DNA from: Affinirhizobium lemnae
GTDB lineage: Bacteria > Pseudomonadota > Alphaproteobacteria > Rhizobiales > Rhizobiaceae
NCBI RefSeq assembly: GCF_022968395.1
Contig: NZ_JALJQZ010000030.1
Location: 1-52,224 of the forward strand
Direction: 5' to 3'
Length of the DNA: 52,224 nucleotides
Numbering within the stretch: the stretch's first letter is position 1; every line of letters starts with the position of its first letter. The position numbers and the translations under genes are program-made. The notes under the pieces are model-generated. The model saw nothing but the letters and a program-made list of their open reading frames with translations. It was not told the origin of the DNA and ran no database searches. Shown here in pieces: positions 1-7,066 of this stretch.

Positions 1-75
1 CTAACTTATAGCAAAACCGCTTCTAGCGGTTCAAGCGCAGCGTTTCAAACCTCCACCTCTGGTGGAGGTTATGAC
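1..75 (+). mobile_element. Probable right end of an IS200/IS605 (tnpB-type) element
   Basis: Two hairpins are seen: AACCGC-TTCTA-GCGGTT at 15-31 and a perfect 10-bp stem AACCTCCACC-tct-GGTGGAGGTT at 48-70. The second recurs, in inverted orientation, at the other window edge (52125-52143), and TTCAAGC after the first hairpin resembles CCAAGC at the matching place there. Elements of this family end in subterminal hairpins without terminal inverted repeats. Capsid homology begins at about 71-76, just after the hairpin, so the element probably inserted into the capsid gene and extends leftwards out of the window. Family assignment is inference; no transposase is visible here. Confidence 0.45.
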
Positions 76-538
76 TTTCGGCACATGGCAGTTCATCAAA
101 AGCCAGGATGGTTCCGGTTTCCCTTCGACTGCTCCGGGCGATGCGCTGATCAACCTTATCTACGCGGTGAAGCCTCAATATCGGGTCGGTCCTAATGTCG
201 GCTGGCAGATGAATTCCGCCACGGCGGGTGCAATCCGCAAGATGAAGGATGGTCAGGGCAACTACCTTTGGCAGGAGGCCATGATGCAAGGGGAGCCGGC
301 GCTTCTTTGCGGTTATCCCGTGTGGCTAAATGAGGATATGCCGGATATCGGCTCCAATGCCCTACCGATTGCGTTCGGAAATTGGCGCGCGGCGTATCTG
401 ATCGTTGACCGCATCGGAACGCGCATCGTGCGCGATCCCTATACAAAGCCCGGTTGGCTTCGCCTTTACATCAGCAAGCGCGTCGGCGGCGCGCCTGCCG
501 ATAGCCGCGCGGTGAAGTTCCTCAAGATCACCACCTGA
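71..538 (+). pseudogene. HK97-type phage major capsid protein, 3' fragment
   Basis: About 155 residues resembling the C-terminal part of phage HK97-family major capsid proteins: FGTWQF followed by a GDALINLIYAVKPQYR segment, then a WQMN...GNYLWQ block and PVWLNEDMPD, typical of the A/P-domain region. Full-length proteins are roughly 380-420 residues with an N-terminal delta domain, so about 60% is missing. The frame stays open upstream to 5, but the residues before 71 lie in a hairpin that looks like an IS end and do not resemble capsid. No protease, portal or tail genes follow, so this is a prophage relic. I annotate it from the ATG at 71 for convenience; that is not a real start. Confidence 0.75.
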
Positions 539-672
539 TCTTCTATCGGTGACGGATCGCGCCCGTCCCCGGACAAGGCGAAGAGTGTCCGCAATAACCT
601 TCGTCAGCCGCCGGTCCATGATCCTCGGATGCGGCGGCACCTTTTCCTAAAAGCCTCGATAGGAGGTCGCGA

Positions 673-732
673 ATGCAATGCGATCTAGCTGTAATATCGC
701 TGGCAGAGTTCTTCAACGCGCAGCCTCAGTAA
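673..732 (+). CDS. Very short ORF (19 aa) with a strong ribosome binding site
   Basis: AGGAGG at 661-666 precedes ATG at 673 by 6 bases, and the frame closes after 19 codons at 730-732. It sits just downstream of the capsid fragment, where phages usually carry a head-tail connector gene. It may be the 5' stub of such a gene cut off by a deletion, with the sequence changing abruptly into the opposite-strand gene that ends at 758. No family can be recognised at this length. Confidence 0.25.
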   Translation: MQCDLAVISLAEFFNAQPQ

Positions 733-757
733 GCCATTCGGAGGGCAAACACGAGTT

Positions 758-1810
758 TTAAGGCGTGATGCGTTCGAGAACCTTGCCGTTCTCTCCAATT
801 ACGACAAGCTTGCCGTCTGCTTGCTGACGCACCTGGTATTCGAAGACCGCAGAGCCCTTCAAGGTCTTATTCTTGCGCGGGTCTGATACCACCCAATCAT
901 AAACGCCCGTCACACGGCAACTGCTACCGTTGCAGTTGGTGGTTATCGTCTCAGGTCTGGCGAACGAAGAGCGCACCGGCTATTTTTCGGCATACTTCGC
1001 CTTATCCTCGATGATTTCTCGTCGCGTGAGCTGCTTGCCGTAGAACTCCACCGGATCGCTGTAGACGCGCCCTGACAGGTCGATAAGTCCAGCTTTGGAG
1101 AGAGACCCCGCAGCGATCAGGCTCAACACAAACTTTTTTGCGGCTTGTTCCTGTTCAACACTGACGGCGGACGCTTGCTGGAGGGGCTGAGGGGTGGGTA
1201 CAGCTTGAACCGCAGCGGGAGCGCTTACTGTGTCTGCCCGTTGGCGGTCGCGATTGATGCCAAGCTCAACGACTTCCTGCTGGGAAAACACGTACATCGA
1301 TTCCGGTGGCGTCCGCAGCATGCGCGTGATTACGCCTTGATGAACGCCATACTTCGCCAGCGTTTCCAAAACATCGCTGAGATTGAGCTGCGCGTTCTTC
1401 AGGTCTGCACTGCCGGACATTTGATGCACGCCCAGGCTCCCGCCTGCTAATCGTGCGTCACCGGCAAAAAACACAAAGCTGCATGCCGACATGCACTCTG
1501 TTCCTGGCAAAACAATCGTCGCCAGCTTTTTCTCATGAACTTCCTCAGCGATCAGCAGAGCGCCTTGAACGGAGCCTCCAGCGCTATTGAGCAGTATTCC
1601 TTTTGTTTCGGGGTAGGCAGCCAGTATACGCCGGAATGCCAAAGGCGCGCGAAAATCAATCGGCCCATCAAGCGCGATCACGTGGTCTGCACCGTTCATG
1701 ACCCTGAACGGTGCAAAGTCCGCCGCTGTCTCAGCATTTGCATCAACTGCCGACAGGCTTCCGGCAATGAATACGGCAACAAAAGCTGAAAAGGCTCGAA
1801 ATCGCAGCAT
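758..1810 (-). pseudogene. ClpP-like (COG3904-type) periplasmic protein interrupted by an in-frame amber codon
   Basis: The 5' part (980-1810, 276 aa) has a signal peptide ending near ANAET, then a ClpP/crotonase-like core: LDGPIDFRAPLAF, ILLNSAGGSVQGA, and ECMSACSFVFFAG with the likely nucleophile serine, then GVHQM. It ends KYAEK-TAG at 980-982. The same frame continues without a shift to 758 (PVRSSFARPE..., 72 aa from GTG at 976). This tail looks like the C-terminal part of the same family, in which a tryptophan is commonly found at this position, so TAG probably arose from TGG. I chose ATG 1810 over 1831 because GGGAGAG lies just upstream. Either a recent pseudogene, a product truncated by 74 residues, or a base error. 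Confidence 0.6.
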
Positions 1811-2390
1811 GTGCACTCTCCCACGCTGCAAAATGAACTTCGCTACAACATAGAGTCAATCCAGACTGTGCGGATACCTGCGGTGCTCCAGAAGATTTGA
1901 GATATTCCTCTGCCTGGATCTGGCTCGAAAGCTTTCGGTCATATCGCCGGCGGCTCGGCCGTGCTGACTATCGTGGATCGCGACGGCATAAATATGAAGT
2001 CGCTTAAGTCATGGAATGATGAACCCGGGTGCAAGATACATCCGTTAAAACTGTATAAGCCTAACAGCGTGTCTAATCGTGAATCTGATCATCATCAGGC
2101 GAAAGCCGTCAAAACTGGTTCTGTCTTTAATCTAAATCGAAATGACAAGAGCCACTAACTACCATTATATCCTGTCGATGCGGCTCATCAGCCGTTGCTA
2201 CAACGCACATAAACGTGAGGATACGTACGCCAGAGTGCGCTGACAAAATAGCAACAGCGACATTCGAAGTGACGGAAACGTTATCCATAATGGCATGTGC
2301 GTCAATCTTGTTAATTGACGGTTCATATCCATATAGGTATCACCATGATACATAATGCGCGCTGTTAAGGGCAGCGCCAAAGGAGAACCT
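1811..2390. other. Intergenic stretch without a convincing gene
   Basis: Between the amber-split gene and the toxin gene. A 65-codon frame from GTG 1961 to 2158 is open upstream to about 1919 and reads GGSAVLTIVDRDGINMK near its start, but it has no ribosome binding site and no family I recognise. It could be a fragment of a phage gene. The right part holds the promoter and operator candidates of the toxin-antitoxin operon. Base composition is more AT-rich than in the flanking chromosome. Confidence 0.4.
2301..2343 (+). promoter_or_regulatory. Candidate promoter/operator of the DUF4258-HTH operon
   Basis: A 6-bp perfect inverted repeat GTCAAT-N7-ATTGAC (2301-2319) overlaps a possible -35 TTGACG (2315-2320). 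A weak -10 TATCAC follows at 2338 with 17-bp spacing. This is a plausible site for autorepression by the HTH protein encoded at 2753. It rests only on the sequence pattern. Confidence 0.3.
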
Positions 2391-2756
2391 TTGACACATA
2401 CAAGTCCTTGGACAACGCAGGAAGCAACTGACAACATTCGTCGTATTGCACGGAGTCCATTGCTTACAATCAGTTACAAGCTGCATGCAAAAGACAGACT
2501 GGCTGAGCGGAACCTGCTGATGTCTGATGTCTTGTATGCGCTGAAGAATGGTTTCGTCTACGAGAAGGCAGTGCCTGCAACGCGTTCAGGATATTATCGT
2601 TATCGCGTGGAATGTCGTACGCCAAACAGCGGAAGTAGAGCGATAGGAGTTGTCGTTATCCCCGAAAACTCCGGTTACTATCTCAAGATAGTGACTGTGA
2701 TGTGGATAGATGAATTCGAGCGCATTGCGGGCTCGATAATTGGAGAAGAAACATGA
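2391..2756 (+). CDS. DUF4258-family putative toxin (RelE/BrnT-like)
   Basis: 121 aa if started at TTG 2391, which has AAGGAG six bases upstream. An in-frame ATG at 2355 has no such signal. The core SYKLHAKDRLAERNL, a YALKNG segment, YYRYRVEC and a C-terminal LKIVTVMWID resemble DUF4258 proteins, small basic RNase-like folds often found as type II toxins. The gene overlaps the next by 4 bp (ATGA), and that gene encodes an HTH antitoxin-like protein, so the pair is probably a toxin-antitoxin operon with the toxin first, as in higBA/mqsRA. It probably stabilises the island. Activity is inferred from family and arrangement only. Confidence 0.6.
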   Translation: MTHTSPWTTQEATDNIRRIARSPLLTISYKLHAKDRLAERNLLMSDVLYALKNGFVYEKAVPATRSGYYRYRVECRTPNSGSRAIGVVVIPENSGYYLKIVTVMWIDEFERIAGSIIGEET

Positions 2757-3214
2757 GTAAGGTCGACCATCATTACACAGAGTGCGGTTTGATGAACGTG
2801 TTCATCAGCGGTATCGAGGTGCAGGTTGACGATGATGGTGATGAGATCATCACCATCCCGGCAGTCAACGAACTGCATCGCGTTATTGCTGAAGGCATCG
2901 TGAGCCATCCGAAAGGCATGTCCGGCGATGAGCTTCGCTTCCTGCGAACTGAGATGGGGCTTACTCAGGCCGAACTCGCTCAATACGTTCACCGTGATAA
3001 GCAGGCCATAGGGCGTTGGGAGCGTGGTGAGTTTGAGCTGGATAGTTCGGCTGAGGCTCTAATTCGACGAATGGCGATCGAGAAGCTGAAGCTAACTGAC
3101 GAGCTTGGGATTGATGAGCTTTCAAAGCGCAGTGTCCCATCGGCTCAGCCACAGACGATTAAGATCAGCAAAGTTAACAACGACAACCATACCTATGAGC
3201 TAGATGCTGCCTGA
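2753..3214 (+). CDS. XRE/HTH antitoxin-like transcriptional regulator
   Basis: 153 aa. The N-terminal region (YTECGLMNVFISG) recalls the antitoxins paired with MqsR/DUF4258-type toxins but lacks a zinc-binding CxxC. A helix-turn-helix of the Xre/MqsA type covers about residues 55-90 (LRFLRTEMGLTQAELAQY...DKQAIGRWERGE). The acidic stretch VDDDGDE lies near residue 25. It probably neutralises the upstream DUF4258 protein and represses the shared promoter. Start ATG 2753 overlaps the toxin stop. Confidence 0.65.
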   Translation: MSKVDHHYTECGLMNVFISGIEVQVDDDGDEIITIPAVNELHRVIAEGIVSHPKGMSGDELRFLRTEMGLTQAELAQYVHRDKQAIGRWERGEFELDSSAEALIRRMAIEKLKLTDELGIDELSKRSVPSAQPQTIKISKVNNDNHTYELDAA

Positions 3215-3241
3215 TAGCATATAGTAGGGCTGGGCGATAAA

Positions 3242-3270
3242 AGGGGCGCATTCTGAATGAGTGCGCCCTA
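3242..3270 (+). terminator. Probable terminator of the toxin-antitoxin operon
   Basis: GGGCGCATTC-TGAAT-GAGTGCGCCC forms a 10-bp stem (one G-T pair) about 28 bases after the antitoxin stop. The tail has only a short TTTT further on. From 3271 to 3453 I see no gene. Confidence 0.45.
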
Positions 3271-3453
3271 ATGCGTTTTGGTACTTGCAGCACTTAGCCT
3301 CGCTTTGCGAAATATCGAAATTTTGCAAACAGTGCCGTTGAGTCGGTCGAAATCACGGAAGCCAGGACATTAACTTACGATCGGTATAACCGAACTAGGA
3401 AATGTCTCGAAACTTTCATGCCTCGCTCAATTTGCCTGCATCCGACTCACGAG

Positions 3454-3972
3454 TTAGATTTCAGATGGGCGAAGGTCAGCACCTTGTCCTTGGCTGAACC
3501 AATTGAGGAAAGCTTTGCGCGCCTCGCTCAAGGCGTATGGGTCACTCGAAAATGCTCTTGGAGCTTTTCCAGATTCTTCCAGCCATTGCCGAAAATTCGC
3601 AAATTCCTGTTCAAGTTCATTAGGTTTTACTTCATGGCCTGAATGTAGCCATTCTGCTACTAGATTAAATATGTGCATATGGAAGGCGGCACTAAATGGC
3701 CTTTGTAACTCTAGTTCTTTGTATAAAGCATTTTGATATTCTTGAGCCTTTTCTGAGAACAATGAAATCTCCTCTGAAAGACGTTTAATCTTCTCAAATG
3801 GATCTGTGATGCTCTCAATTTTTATCAAGAATGACTGCTCTAACCTATGAACTATCTCGCTATTGATCGATCTTTGGTTTCTTTCGGCGGCAGAACGGAG
3901 GCGCTCTCGCATCCCGTCGGGAAGACGCAGCATGAATTTATCTTGATAAGAGCGATTTTGATCCTCGGTCAT
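3454..3972 (-). CDS. Arc-type ribbon-helix-helix regulator with a long C-terminal extension
   Basis: 172 aa. Residues about 12-50 (DKFMLRLPDGMRERLRSAA, then RSINSEIVHRLEQS) match the Arc/MetJ ribbon-helix-helix fold: a beta strand contacting DNA followed by two helices with the NSEI signature. Classical Arc is only 53 residues. Here about 120 further residues follow, with a likely coiled coil (60-95) and no known domain, possibly for oligomerisation or for sensing. It is transcribed divergently from a second Arc-type gene (4077). Its Shine-Dalgarno AGGA lies inside one of three copies of a 14-bp repeat, so autorepression is likely. Confidence 0.7.
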   Translation of the reverse strand: MTEDQNRSYQDKFMLRLPDGMRERLRSAAERNQRSINSEIVHRLEQSFLIKIESITDPFEKIKRLSEEISLFSEKAQEYQNALYKELELQRPFSAAFHMHIFNLVAEWLHSGHEVKPNELEQEFANFRQWLEESGKAPRAFSSDPYALSEARKAFLNWFSQGQGADLRPSEI

Positions 3973-3974
3973 GG

Positions 3975-4049
3975 TGTCCTAATGACATAATTTTCCTCTT
4001 GACGCCAATGATGTCATTAGGACATATTCCTGTAGTGTCCTAATGACAT
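3975..4049. promoter_or_regulatory. Three-copy 14-bp operator between divergent Arc-type genes
   Basis: The 14-mer TGTCCTAATGACAT is present exactly at 3975-3988 and 4036-4049, and as its exact reverse complement at 4011-4024. Each copy is itself a TGTC-N5-GACA palindrome. The two right copies face each other with an 11-bp spacer. Copy 1 covers the ribosome binding site of the leftward Arc gene. Copy 2 falls in the spacer of a rightward promoter candidate (TTGACG 3999-4004, CATATT 4023-4028, 18 bp). Copy 3 lies just downstream of that promoter. This arrangement suits cooperative binding by ribbon-helix-helix dimers. Confidence 0.75.
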
Positions 4050-4076
4050 TATTAGAATGAGGGTGATATTTTGATT

Positions 4077-4250
4077 ATGCAGTCGAGAAATTCGGACAAG
4101 TATCCACTGCGTCTTCCGGAAGGATTGCGTGCGGCGATCAAGCGATCCGCGCAAGAGAGCGGGCGTTCAATGAACTCCGAAATTGTATTCCATCTACTAA
4201 GGGCAATTCCTCAGAAGTCCGAAACGCAAAAAGCCGACGCTCAGGCCTGA
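4077..4250 (+). CDS. Small Arc-type ribbon-helix-helix repressor
   Basis: 57 aa: DKYPLRLPEGLRAAIKRSA followed by GRSMNSEIVFHLLRA is the complete Arc fold with the MNSEI signature; the length matches P22 Arc (53 aa). An in-frame TTG at 4071 lies at better spacing from GAGGG (4059-4063) and could be the true start, adding two residues. It is divergent from the longer Arc protein and shares its operators. By analogy with phage immunity regions the two may form a bidirectional switch that also controls the downstream xis-int genes; that is inference. Confidence 0.75.
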   Translation: MQSRNSDKYPLRLPEGLRAAIKRSAQESGRSMNSEIVFHLLRAIPQKSETQKADAQA

Positions 4251-4270
4251 AGAACCAGCGTCGGCTTTTT
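4228..4270 (+). terminator. Strong bidirectional terminator after the small Arc gene
   Basis: A 14-bp perfect stem (AAAAAGCCGACGCT at 4228-4241 with its complement at 4257-4270, 15-base loop) ends in TTTTT on the plus strand and AAAAA before it. The left arm overlaps the last codons of the Arc gene. It separates the regulator from the unknown gene and xis-int downstream. Confidence 0.85.
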
Positions 4271-4295
4271 CCTAACCCCACGAAGGAGCTAAACA

Positions 4296-5045
4296 ATGCA
4301 GGGGATAAATACACCAGAAGCGGGCGCAGGCGCAAGCCCCGCTGTTTCGCTCGGCTTTCTCATTGCCGCCTATCGAGCTTCTCTGGCGGACTTCAACTCG
4401 CGGTCATTTGAGACTGATGAAGCGTCGGAAGCCTTCGCTGAAGCTAGCTTTGAACCTCTGCAGCAAATGCTGGCCAATTGGTCCAAGCCAGCCGCAACCG
4501 TGGAAGAAGCTCGCGCGGCATTGCAGCTCACTATTGATGAGCTTCGCGGGTCAGCCGGGCCATTCCTCACGCTTCCAATGGTCACTGCAGTTCTCGGTTT
4601 TCTCAGTGAGACAGATTGCACCACAGCTGAACCGGAGCCGCTGGAGACAATCTCTGTCGGCGGCTTATTCCAAATCTGCGACACGGCTGAAAATGCTCGG
4701 ACCGAGTTGCTTGAAGAGATCGACCGGAGGGCGCTTGCGCCTGGGGCAGAAGCGGCGAAAATTCCGTACATCGCGGAAACTGAGCGTCTGCGCTCGCGAT
4801 CCGATGATTTGATGAAGCTTTCGATGGCTGCTTTCGATGCGGCTCTTTCCCAAGACTGTCAGACGCTGGACGATGCGGCGCTGAAGATGAAGCGAGCCTC
4901 GGAATGGCTTAGCCTGCGTCTCGAGAGTGATGTCGATTATGCTGAAGATAATCAGCGGATACTTGCCAGTTTTCTCCCACTTTTTCGCAAATCCGGCCGC
5001 GTCGAAAGCGCGGCAATGACGATCAAGGCTCGCGCCAATGGATAG
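4296..5045 (+). CDS. Unknown island protein, 249 aa
   Basis: I do not recognise a family. It is acidic and rich in Ala, Glu and Leu, predicted almost wholly helical, without a signal peptide or membrane span. A hydrophobic patch (GPFLTLPMVTAVLGF) lies near residue 90, and the C-terminal third (DDAALKMKRASEWLSLRLE) looks amphipathic. The start ATG 4296 has GAAGGAG nine bases upstream. It overlaps the next gene by 8 bp, so it is probably co-transcribed with the excisionase-like gene and integrase, downstream of the terminator at 4270. Confidence 0.6.
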   Translation: MQGINTPEAGAGASPAVSLGFLIAAYRASLADFNSRSFETDEASEAFAEASFEPLQQMLANWSKPAATVEEARAALQLTIDELRGSAGPFLTLPMVTAVLGFLSETDCTTAEPEPLETISVGGLFQICDTAENARTELLEEIDRRALAPGAEAAKIPYIAETERLRSRSDDLMKLSMAAFDAALSQDCQTLDDAALKMKRASEWLSLRLESDVDYAEDNQRILASFLPLFRKSGRVESAAMTIKARANG

Positions 5046-5385
5046 TATCGAAAAAGTGGCGCCCGATCAGCCAATCCGGTTGGCAGTTGCTGCAAAGCTT
5101 GCGTTTCCTGACGGATCGATGACTGCAAGTGGTCTCCGGTGCGAGTTCAAGAAGGGAAATCTGGCAGTCGAACTCATCGCCAACAAGCAATACACGACGC
5201 TGAACAGCATTAACGAGATGAGGGCGAAATGCCGCGAAAATCAAAAGGCGCGCGCCTCCACTGGCGAAAGCCGCGCTCAGGCAGGGCTGGACAATGGGTT
5301 ATCCTCGACGGAACGACTGAGCGCAGCACAGGCTGCGGCCTCGATGATCGCGCAAAAGCTGAAATCGCACTCCAAGGATATCTAG
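5038..5385 (+). CDS. Excisionase-like small DNA-binding protein
   Basis: 115 aa. RLAVAAKLAFPDGSM, then SGLRCEFKKGNLAVELI and KQYTTLNSINEMRAKCR, looks like a winged-helix/MerR-type excisionase fold. Proteins with this pattern commonly sit directly before tyrosine integrases in rhizobial islands. Starts 8 bp inside the preceding gene and runs 157 bp into the integrase gene in a different frame. The C-terminal 50 residues (Ala/Ser/Lys-rich, low complexity) are those encoded in the overlap. The probable role is directing excision by the integrase. Confidence 0.6.
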   Translation: MDSIEKVAPDQPIRLAVAAKLAFPDGSMTASGLRCEFKKGNLAVELIANKQYTTLNSINEMRAKCRENQKARASTGESRAQAGLDNGLSSTERLSAAQAAASMIAQKLKSHSKDI

Positions 5386-6362
5386 CTGAGAAGCATAGAC
5401 CGGATTGGCGACGCGGTGATCCTTCGGAAGTGACCATTGCTGACGTGCTCGCATTTTATGGGGAGCATCGCGCACCTGAATTGGCTCACCCTGAGCTTGT
5501 CGGTTTCCACATCGCCAATTTGCTGGAGTTTTTCGGCGGAAAGATGTGCGTCTTCGTGGATGGCACCTCGTGCCGTGCCTATGTTGCGGCTCGCGGTAAG
5601 GGGAAAATCGGAAAACGTCCGGTTACTGTCGGGACGGCGCGTCGCGAGCTGGAGACGCTTCAATCTGCTCTCAACTTCGCGCACAAGGAAAAGAAGCTCC
5701 TTTTCCCGGTTCCGGTAACCTTGCCTGCGAAATCGCCCGCGCGAGAACGCTGGCTCACTCGCTCAGAAGCCGCCATGCTGCTTGCTGGTGCGCTCGGGAT
5801 CGTCGCCACAGCTTATGACGTCAAAAGTCGCCAGCCGGTCAAATGGGGGCGAATGTATAGGCCTAGCTATCATGTGGCTCGGTTCATCCTAATCGGCCTC
5901 TACACCGGAACACGGCATGAGGCGATTTTGGCAATGCGTTGGGGCGTGAATTCCTCGGGCGGCTGGTTCGATCTCACGCGCGGCGTCATGTATCGAAGAG
6001 GGCAGGGGCAGGCCGAAACCAAAAAACGCCGTCCGCCTGTTCCGATCCCTGAGAACCTTGCGCCGCATGTCGAACGCTGGCGACGGATCACAGTCAACGG
6101 GCCTGTCGAATATCATGGCCGGTTGATCCTCAAGGAAAGAAAAGGCTGGGACCGTGCCCGCGACCTTGCCGGACTTGGCGAAGAGGTGACGCCTCACATC
6201 ATGAAGCACACCTGCATGCTTCAGAGAGAGGTTCCAATGTGGGAAGTCGCTGGCTTCACCGGCACCTCTGAAAAGACCATTCGAGATACTTATGGACACC
6301 ACTCCCCAAGCCACATGAGCACCGCCAAGAGGCGGTTTCATGGGCGAAACTTGGGAAGATAG
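5229..6362 (+). CDS. Tyrosine recombinase (phage/island integrase)
   Basis: 377 aa. The N-terminal arm-binding part (MPRKSKGARLHWRKPRSG...) starts like rhizobial integrases, supporting start 5229 despite the 157-bp overlap with the upstream gene. Catalytic residues: first Arg in YTGTRHEAIL (about residue 232), a HxxK box (HIMKHT, where HxxR is usual), then WEVAGFTGTSEKTI and the nucleophile Tyr in DTYGHH. Between HIMKHT and the following helix the spacing looks about three residues shorter than in common relatives. Rhizobial integrases with HxLKHT exist to my recollection, so it may still be active. The stop lies 65 bp from tRNA-Val, its likely attachment target. Confidence 0.9.
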   Translation: MPRKSKGARLHWRKPRSGRAGQWVILDGTTERSTGCGLDDRAKAEIALQGYLAEKHRPDWRRGDPSEVTIADVLAFYGEHRAPELAHPELVGFHIANLLEFFGGKMCVFVDGTSCRAYVAARGKGKIGKRPVTVGTARRELETLQSALNFAHKEKKLLFPVPVTLPAKSPARERWLTRSEAAMLLAGALGIVATAYDVKSRQPVKWGRMYRPSYHVARFILIGLYTGTRHEAILAMRWGVNSSGGWFDLTRGVMYRRGQGQAETKKRRPPVPIPENLAPHVERWRRITVNGPVEYHGRLILKERKGWDRARDLAGLGEEVTPHIMKHTCMLQREVPMWEVAGFTGTSEKTIRDTYGHHSPSHMSTAKRRFHGRNLGR

Positions 6363-6427
6363 AAAGAGAAAGGAATGCGGGTTATGTCGTCAACCTCGCA
6401 AACGCCTGCAAATGCAGGGGATAGGAA

Positions 6428-6502
<75 letters not shown>

Positions 6503-6608
6503 TCCCGTGGCGGCGGATAGACCATAAAAGCGGCCGACCCGTCAACCGCTTTTTTGTATCCTCATGACGTTTTTTTGAAACGTCAGGAATAAGTCGTCAA
6601 AACCGGGA

Positions 6609-6971
6609 TCAAGCGGCCAAAAGCTTGTTCACTTCATCCACAAGGTCACGCAAGTGGAATGGCTTGGAAAGCACCTTGGCGTCTTTTGGTGCCTTCGAAT
6701 CGGAGTTGAGCGCCACGGCGGCGAAGCCGGTGATGAACATGACCTTGAGATCCGGGTCGAGTTCGGTAGCGCGACGCGCCAGCTCGATACCATCCATCTC
6801 AGGCATCACGATATCGGTCAGAAGGAGGGAGAAAGGCTCCTCGCGCAGGCGATCATAGGCGCTTGCTCCATTGTCAAAGGAGGTCACCTTGTAACCGGCC
6901 TTTTCCAGCGCCTTGACCAGGAATCGGCGCATATCATTGTCATCTTCGGCGAGAAGGATCTTTTGCATCAT
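6609..6971 (-). CDS. cpdR: CpdR-type single-domain response regulator
   Basis: 120 aa, one receiver domain: acidic pair EDD (9-11), phospho-acceptor Asp53 in LLTDIVMPEMDG, Thr in FITGF, Lys in LSKPF. No output domain. The protein ends in LLAA, like Caulobacter CpdR, whose terminal Ala-Ala serves its own proteolysis. In Caulobacter and Sinorhizobium unphosphorylated CpdR is a ClpXP adaptor driving cell-cycle-dependent degradation, and is phosphorylated through the CckA-ChpT relay. Two adjacent ATGs (6971 and 6968) are possible starts. It stands alone, its 3' end facing the tRNA. Confidence 0.9.
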   Translation of the reverse strand: MMQKILLAEDDNDMRRFLVKALEKAGYKVTSFDNGASAYDRLREEPFSLLLTDIVMPEMDGIELARRATELDPDLKVMFITGFAAVALNSDSKAPKDAKVLSKPFHLRDLVDEVNKLLAA

Positions 6972-7066
6972 CAGGACCGTTAATGGGTTTCTCTTGAATT
7001 AGGGCTTTGACGGTAGCTTTTGCCCAGTAAAAAACCGGTGAACGATAACCGTCAGATGCCTTATTT

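Noticed and set aside
1961..2158. 65-codon plus-strand frame in the island
   Set aside because: Starts at GTG without a ribosome binding site; the N-terminal part looks protein-like but the rest does not. Kept only as a note in the intergenic entry.
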